Shown: positions 5,468 to 5,546 of the stretch, in pieces | Position numbering within the stretch: position 1 is the first letter of the stretch | Layout: each line of letters starts with the position of its first letter | Source: Gammaproteobacteria bacterium | GTDB lineage: Bacteria > Pseudomonadota > Gammaproteobacteria > Steroidobacterales > Steroidobacteraceae | Reading direction: 5' to 3' | Assembly (NCBI GenBank): GCA_019242385.1 | Contig: JAFAVO010000047.1 | Location: 1 to 5,546 of the forward strand | DNA length: 5,546 nucleotides | Position numbers and translations under genes: made by a program | Notes under the pieces: generated by a model | Databases searched by the model: none | Seen by the model: only the letters and a program-made list of their open reading frames with translations | Told to the model about the DNA's origin: nothing

Positions 5468-5546
5468 CTGCCGCAGGTGCCGTAGCTGCTAACCGCTAGG
5501 CCAGCTGATGCCGCGGCAGCGTGCACAGCTGGTAACGACCGCGCTC

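Noticed and set aside
5468..5532. Further inverted repeats CTGCCGC/GCGGCAG (5468-5474, 5513-5519) and CCAGCTG/CAGCTGG (5501-5507, 5526-5532), considered as a tRNA or attachment site
   Set aside because: No tRNA cloverleaf or T-loop sequence is present, no integrase is nearby, and short arms with long spacers are easily chance at this GC content.

Overview
The window is very GC-rich (roughly 70% by eye), densely coded and almost entirely on the + strand. It looks like a chromosomal segment of a high-GC proteobacterium. An MiaE-type tRNA hydroxylase plus an OmpR-type regulator suggest Gammaproteobacteria (a xanthomonad, Steroidobacter or Nevskiales-like lineage), but the taxonomic call is inference. 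No tRNA, rRNA, CRISPR array, transposase or phage gene is visible.

Positions 1-2529 form a tightly packed unit of three genes. First is the C-terminal part of a type-2 (MOFRL family) glycerate kinase, cut by the window start. Eight bases later, with a GTG start, comes a 417-residue soluble protein that joins a degenerate receiver-like domain to a complete Hanks-type Ser/Thr kinase. Its stop overlaps the GTG start of miaE (tRNA 2-methylthio-N6-isopentenyl-adenosine hydroxylase) by four bases.

Positions 2530-2638 are a 109-base gap that probably carries the promoter of a two-component system. The system consists of an OmpR-type response regulator (2639-3358) and, 14 bases on, a membrane histidine kinase (3373-4794) with a periplasmic sensor, HAMP, HisKA and HATPase domains.

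Positions 4795-4964 are a 170-base gap with a weak terminator-like hairpin, a 7-bp direct repeat at 21-bp period and a compact dyad cluster. It precedes a small secreted protein (4965-5396) with two LTxxQ-type motifs and a His/Met-rich tail, resembling the Spy/CpxP periplasmic chaperone group. Two GC-rich hairpins follow its stop, and the last 50 bases may hold the end of a convergent gene.

The likely biology is one envelope-stress or metal-response module (regulator, sensor, periplasmic effector) beside a housekeeping metabolic/tRNA-modification unit that contains an unusual pseudo-receiver protein kinase. The most interesting points are that kinase, its translational overlap with miaE, and the matching His/Met clusters in the sensor's periplasmic domain and in the downstream secreted protein.
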